A stretch of 64,000 nucleotides of DNA from Actinoplanes xinjiangensis (GTDB taxonomy: Bacteria > Actinomycetota > Actinomycetes > Mycobacteriales > Micromonosporaceae), in contig NZ_QGGR01000005.1 in assembly GCF_003148685.1 (NCBI RefSeq), positions 124,001-188,000 of the forward strand. The letters run 5' to 3'. Position 1 is the stretch's first letter. Each line of letters opens with the position of its first letter. Below the pieces are notes generated by a model. The model was not told the DNA's origin. It was given only the letters and a program-made list of their open reading frames with translations, and did not search any database. Position numbers and translations under genes: made by a program. This document shows positions 60,924 to 64,000 of the stretch, one piece after another.

Positions 60924-61934
60924 ATGTCCCGAATCCCCGTCACCCCATCCACCCCCACCGCGTGGAGACGTTTCATGGCCATCGCGCTGACCGCCGGAGT
61001 GGCCGCCGTCGGGCTCGTGCTCGCCGACCCCGCCGCACGGCCGTCCCGGGCCGCCGACTGCAACGGATACGTCGGCCTGACCTTCGACGACGGGCCGTCC
61101 ACGAGCAACACCCGCAACCTGCTGACGGCGCTGCGCAACAACGGCCTGCGGGCCACCATGTTCAACCAGGGCCAGTACGCCGCCGCCAACCCCGCACTGG
61201 TCAAAGCACAGGTCGACGCCGGCATGTGGGTGGCCAACCACAGCTACACCCACCCGCACATGACCCAGCTCAGCCAGGCCAACATGGACTCGGAGATCTC
61301 ACGTACCCAGTCCGCGATCGCCGCGGGCGGCGGCGGCACACCCAAACTGTTCCGGCCGCCGTACGGCGAGACCAACGCGACCCTGCGGTCGGTCGAGCAG
61401 AGATACGGCCTCACCGAGATCATCTGGGACGTCGACTCGGCGGACTGGAACAACGCCAGCACCGACGCGATCGTCGCGGCCGCGGCCCGGCTCACCAACG
61501 GCCAGGTCATCCTGATGCACGACTGGCCGGCCAACACGGTCGCCGCGATCCCGCGCATCGCCCAGGGCCTGGCCTCCCGCGGCCTGTGCGCCGGCATGAT
61601 CTCGCCGGCCACGGGACGGGCGGTCGCCCCCGACGGCTCCGGCGGAGGAGGCGGTGGCGGCGGGAGCGCTACCTGCACCGCAACGCTCTCCGCCGGGCAG
61701 TCGTGGGGCGACCGTTACAACCTCAACGTCGCCGTCACCGGTTCGGCCAACTGGACCGTGACCCTCAACCTGCCGGGCTCCGCCAAGGTCATCAACACCT
61801 GGAACACGACGGCCAGTTGGCCGTCCGCCCAGCAGATGGTCGCCCGGCCCAACGGCAGCGGCAGCAACTTCGGCCTGACCGTCCAGCCCAACGGCAACTG
61901 GAACTGGCCGAGCGTCTCCTGCACCGCCACCTGA
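60924..61934 (+). CDS. Secreted polysaccharide deacetylase (CE4) with C-terminal CBM2-like domain
   Basis: 336 residues. A long signal peptide ends near 45 (SRAAD). The NodB domain has motif 1 TFDDGPS, motif 2 HSYTHPHM (metal-binding His pair), motif 3 RPPYGETN, motif 4 WDVDSADW and motif 5 ILMHDWP. A Gly-rich linker near 235-245 leads to a C-terminal domain of about 90 residues with paired Cys and conserved Trp, as in CBM2 (cellulose/chitin binding). It removes acetyl groups from xylan or chitin outside the cell. AAGGA about eight bases before the ATG. Confidence 0.92.
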   Translation: MSRIPVTPSTPTAWRRFMAIALTAGVAAVGLVLADPAARPSRAADCNGYVGLTFDDGPSTSNTRNLLTALRNNGLRATMFNQGQYAAANPALVKAQVDAGMWVANHSYTHPHMTQLSQANMDSEISRTQSAIAAGGGGTPKLFRPPYGETNATLRSVEQRYGLTEIIWDVDSADWNNASTDAIVAAAARLTNGQVILMHDWPANTVAAIPRIAQGLASRGLCAGMISPATGRAVAPDGSGGGGGGGGSATCTATLSAGQSWGDRYNLNVAVTGSANWTVTLNLPGSAKVINTWNTTASWPSAQQMVARPNGSGSNFGLTVQPNGNWNWPSVSCTAT

Positions 61935-62021
61935 CCCCTTCCCCGATTCAGCCCGTTCCCCACCAGCGGCGCGGCGGCCCCTCCCCGGCCGCCGCGCCGC
62001 GACCCCGTTCACCCCCGAGCC
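61935..62021. other. Start of the 563-bp gene-free gap
   Basis: C-rich stretch between the deacetylase stop and the hairpin array. GCGGCGGCCCC and GGCCGCCGCGCCGC (about 61968-62000) can pair as a terminator for the deacetylase gene. Confidence 0.4.
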
Positions 62022-62326
62022 GGCTGGCTCCCACCGCTGTCTCAAGCCCGCCGAAACAACGGTGAGAGCCAGCCGGATCTCCGCGGCTGGCTCCCACCGC
62101 TGCCTCAAGGCACTTGAGACAACGGTCCGGACCAGCCAGACCTCCGCGGCTGGCTCCCACCGCTGTCTCAAGGCACTTGAGACAACGGTCCGGACCAGCC
62201 GGATCTCCGCGGCTGGCTCCCAGCGCTGTCTCAAGGCACTTGAGACAGCGGTCGGGACCAGCCGGGCGTTCGGGGCTGGCTCTCACCGCTGTCTCGGAGG
62301 GCTTGAGGCAGCGGTGGGGACCAGCC
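62022..62326. repeat. Five tandem 63-bp units, each a long hairpin
   Basis: Units start at 62022, 62085, 62148, 62211 and 62274, an exact 63-bp period. Each has 53 palindromic bases plus a ten-base spacer (ggatctccgc type). The arms begin GGCTGG, continue to CACCGCTGTCTCAAG, turn at GCA, and return CTTGAGACAACGGT to ACCAGCC; an internal loop interrupts the stem. Units 4 and 5 keep pairing through matched changes. Unit 1 has a different loop and an almost uninterrupted 19-pair outer stem. Confidence 0.9.
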
Positions 62327-62497
62327 GGAGGGGTGGGCGGGAGTGGGCAGCAGGCCGGCGGGCGCGCTGGGCGGCGAGGGTCGGGGGTGCGTCGCGGGAT
62401 AGCGGAGGGGGCGGGTGGGGTGCGGTTGTGGGAGGTGTGGCCCGTACCGCTGAAATCGCCTTGACCTCAACCCCGGGTGAGGTGGCACGTTCGGGCT
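62327..62497. other. Gap and possible MerR-type promoter before the ABC exporter
   Basis: G-rich sequence without credible genes. At 62464-62483 the arms ACCTCA and TGAGGT, eight bases apart, follow a TTGACC hexamer; MerR-family operators place such repeats inside the promoter spacer. No MerR gene is in the window. Confidence 0.35.
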
Positions 62498-64000
62498 ATG
62501 AGTATGGAAGTCGCGGCCTGGAATTCGATGTGGCATGCCATGAACCGGCAGGACGACAAGCGGCCGTTCTCCCGGGCGACGTTACGCCGCATCCTCGCGC
62601 TGGCCCGGCCACAACGCCGGGTGCTGGCAGCGTTCCTGCTGCTCAGCGTGGTGACGGCGTTCCTCGCGGTGGCGACACCGGTGCTGGCCGGACAGGTCGT
62701 GAACGCGATCGTCGAGGCCCGCGACGCCCGCCTGGTGATCACCCTGGCGGTCGGGATCGCGGTGATCGCGCTGACCGAGTCGGGGCTGGGGCTGGTGCAG
62801 CGGTGGCTGTCGGCGCGGATCGGTGAGGGACTGATCCTGGAACTGCGGACCCGGGTCTTCGATCATGTGCAGCGGATGCCGGTGGCGTTCTTCACCCGGA
62901 CCCGGACGGGTGCGCTGGTCAGCCGGCTCAACAACGACGTGATCGGGGCGCAGCGGGCGTTCAGCGACACGCTGTCCGGTGTGGTCGGCAACGTCGTGGC
63001 GCTGGTGCTGACGCTGATCGTGATGATCGGCATCTCCTGGCAGATCACCGTGCTGGCGTTGCTGCTGCTACCGGTCTTCGTGCTGCCGGCCCGGCGGATG
63101 GGCGGCCGGCTGGCGGGGATGCAGCGGGAGGCGGCCGAGCACGACGCCGCGATGAACACGCAGATGACCGAGCGTTTCTCCGCGCCGGGCGCGACGCTTG
63201 TCAAGTTGTACGGCGATCCGGCCACCGAGTCGACCGAGTTCGCGGCCCGGGCCCGCCGGGTGCGGGACATCGGGGTACGCACCGCGATGGCACAGTGGGC
63301 CTTCCTGACCGCGCTGACCAGTGTGTCGGCGGTGGCGATCGCGCTGGTCTACGGGCTGGGCGGGTTCTACGCACTGCAGGGGCGGCTCGACCCGGGAGCG
63401 GTGGTGGCGCTGGCGATCCTGCTGACCCGGCTGTACGCGCCGCTGACCAGCCTCGCCAGCGCCCGCGTCGAGGTGATGAGCGCGCTGGTCAGCTTCGAGC
63501 GGGTGTTCGAGGTGCTCGACCTGAAGCCGCTGATCGAGGAGAAGCCGGACGCATCACCGGTTCCGGACGGGCCGGTGTCGGTGGAGTTCGACGACGTGCG
63601 GTTCGCCTATCCGGCCGCCGACAAGGTGTCGCTGGCGTCGCTGGAGGAGGTCGCGACGCTGGACACCCGGGGTGGCGAGGAGGTGCTGCACGGCGTGTCG
63701 TTCACGGCCGAGCCGGGGCAGATGGTGGCCCTGGTCGGGTCGTCGGGTGCGGGCAAGTCGACGATGGCGAGCCTGCTGCCCCGGCTGTACGACGCGGGCG
63801 AGGGTGCGGTGCGGCTCGGCGGGGTCGACGTGCGTGACCTGAGTGCGGCCTCGCTGCGGCAGACGCTCGGCATGGTGACCCAGGACGGGCATCTGTTCCA
63901 CGAGTCGGTCCGGGCGAACCTGCTGCTGGCCCGGCCGGACGCGAGCGAGGACGACCTGTGGGACGCACTGCGCCGCGCTCACGTCGCCGATCTGATCGAG
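62498..64000 (+). CDS. ABC exporter, fused membrane and ATPase domains (3' end outside window)
   Basis: 501 residues are visible from ATG 62498 to the window edge. A six-helix ABC type I exporter membrane domain (about 28-320) includes MPVAFFTRTRTGALVSRLNNDV, the intracellular loop typical of lipid/drug half-transporters. The ATPase begins near 345 with A-loop FAYPAADK, Walker A GSSGAGKST and Q-loop VTQDGHLFHESV; signature and Walker B lie beyond the edge. About 20 extra residues separate the A-loop from Walker A (SLASLEEVATLDTRGGEE). A weak GAGGTGG lies about 14 bases before the ATG. Substrate unknown. Confidence 0.9.
   Translation, partial: MSMEVAAWNSMWHAMNRQDDKRPFSRATLRRILALARPQRRVLAAFLLLSVVTAFLAVATPVLAGQVVNAIVEARDARLVITLAVGIAVIALTESGLGLVQRWLSARIGEGLILELRTRVFDHVQRMPVAFFTRTRTGALVSRLNNDVIGAQRAFSDTLSGVVGNVVALVLTLIVMIGISWQITVLALLLLPVFVLPARRMGGRLAGMQREAAEHDAAMNTQMTERFSAPGATLVKLYGDPATESTEFAARARRVRDIGVRTAMAQWAFLTALTSVSAVAIALVYGLGGFYALQGRLDPGAVVALAILLTRLYAPLTSLASARVEVMSALVSFERVFEVLDLKPLIEEKPDASPVPDGPVSVEFDDVRFAYPAADKVSLASLEEVATLDTRGGEEVLHGVSFTAEPGQMVALVGSSGAGKSTMASLLPRLYDAGEGAVRLGGVDVRDLSAASLRQTLGMVTQDGHLFHESVRANLLLARPDASEDDLWDALRRAHVADLIE

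Noticed and set aside
62022..62326. CRISPR array
   Set aside because: Units are abutting palindromes with a nearly constant ten-base spacer, not repeats separated by unique 30-40 bp spacers, and no cas gene is present.
62062..62826. Open frames through the 63-bp repeats giving 21-residue repeat proteins on both strands
   Set aside because: Because 63 is a multiple of three, several frames stay open by arithmetic. None has a ribosome binding site, and the conserved property is base pairing rather than codon pattern.

Overview
The window is a G+C-rich actinomycete chromosome segment. GTG and TTG starts, ATGA/GTGA stop-start overlaps, F420-dependent enzymes, a SARP regulator, several STAND/NACHT/WD40 giants and cellulose-type extracellular enzymes together suggest Micromonosporaceae (Actinoplanes-like). 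That placement is inference, since there is no rRNA or other marker here.

Layout. 1-284: tail of an EF-G/ribosomal-protection GTPase. 323-3802: AbiEii-type nucleotidyltransferase coupled to a GNAT, a Nudix hydrolase and a RibD/DHFR-fold reductase. 4082-7223: membrane NACHT ATPase and a Tat-exported glycoside hydrolase. 7476-7977: six tightly packed tRNA-like genes on the minus strand, preceded by an unlisted 27-codon ORF with a strong ribosome binding site and its own hairpin. 8262-9979: DUF2784 protein and a divergent TetR/methyltransferase pair with twin palindromic operators. 9957-15055: C4-dicarboxylate two-component system translationally coupled to a glucose-6-phosphate dehydrogenase, divergent from dctA. 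15315-20437: TIR-TM-coiled-coil-WD40 protein and a DrrAB-type ABC exporter. 20411-30017: SARP-STAND regulator, secreted protein, KtrAB potassium uptake, DUF1772 protein, lipoprotein, and pectate lyase behind a CebR-like operator. 30078-33050: large NACHT ATPase.

33085-50013 and 56583-60662 form a steroid (cholesterol-type) catabolic locus. It contains a KstR2-like TetR, EchA20, IpdA, IpdB, IpdC, FadA6, an acyl-CoA dehydrogenase pair resembling ChsE4/ChsE5, several SDRs, an aldehyde dehydrogenase, Zn-alcohol dehydrogenases, F420 enzymes, and a DUF1214-SDR-sulfotransferase operon. Sites fitting both published motif types, KstR (TnnAACnnGTTnnA) and KstR2 (AnCAAGnnCTTGnT), lie in its promoters. 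Ring A/B genes (kstD, kshA, hsaA-D) are not in the window. Several of the enzymes carry unusual in-frame insertions or deletions. A TPR-like protein, a soluble histidine kinase and an nSTAND1-WD40 protein (50727-56574) interrupt the locus.

60924-64000: polysaccharide deacetylase with a CBM2-like domain behind a near-consensus promoter, then five tandem hairpin units with an exact 63-bp period, then the start of an ABC exporter that runs off the end.
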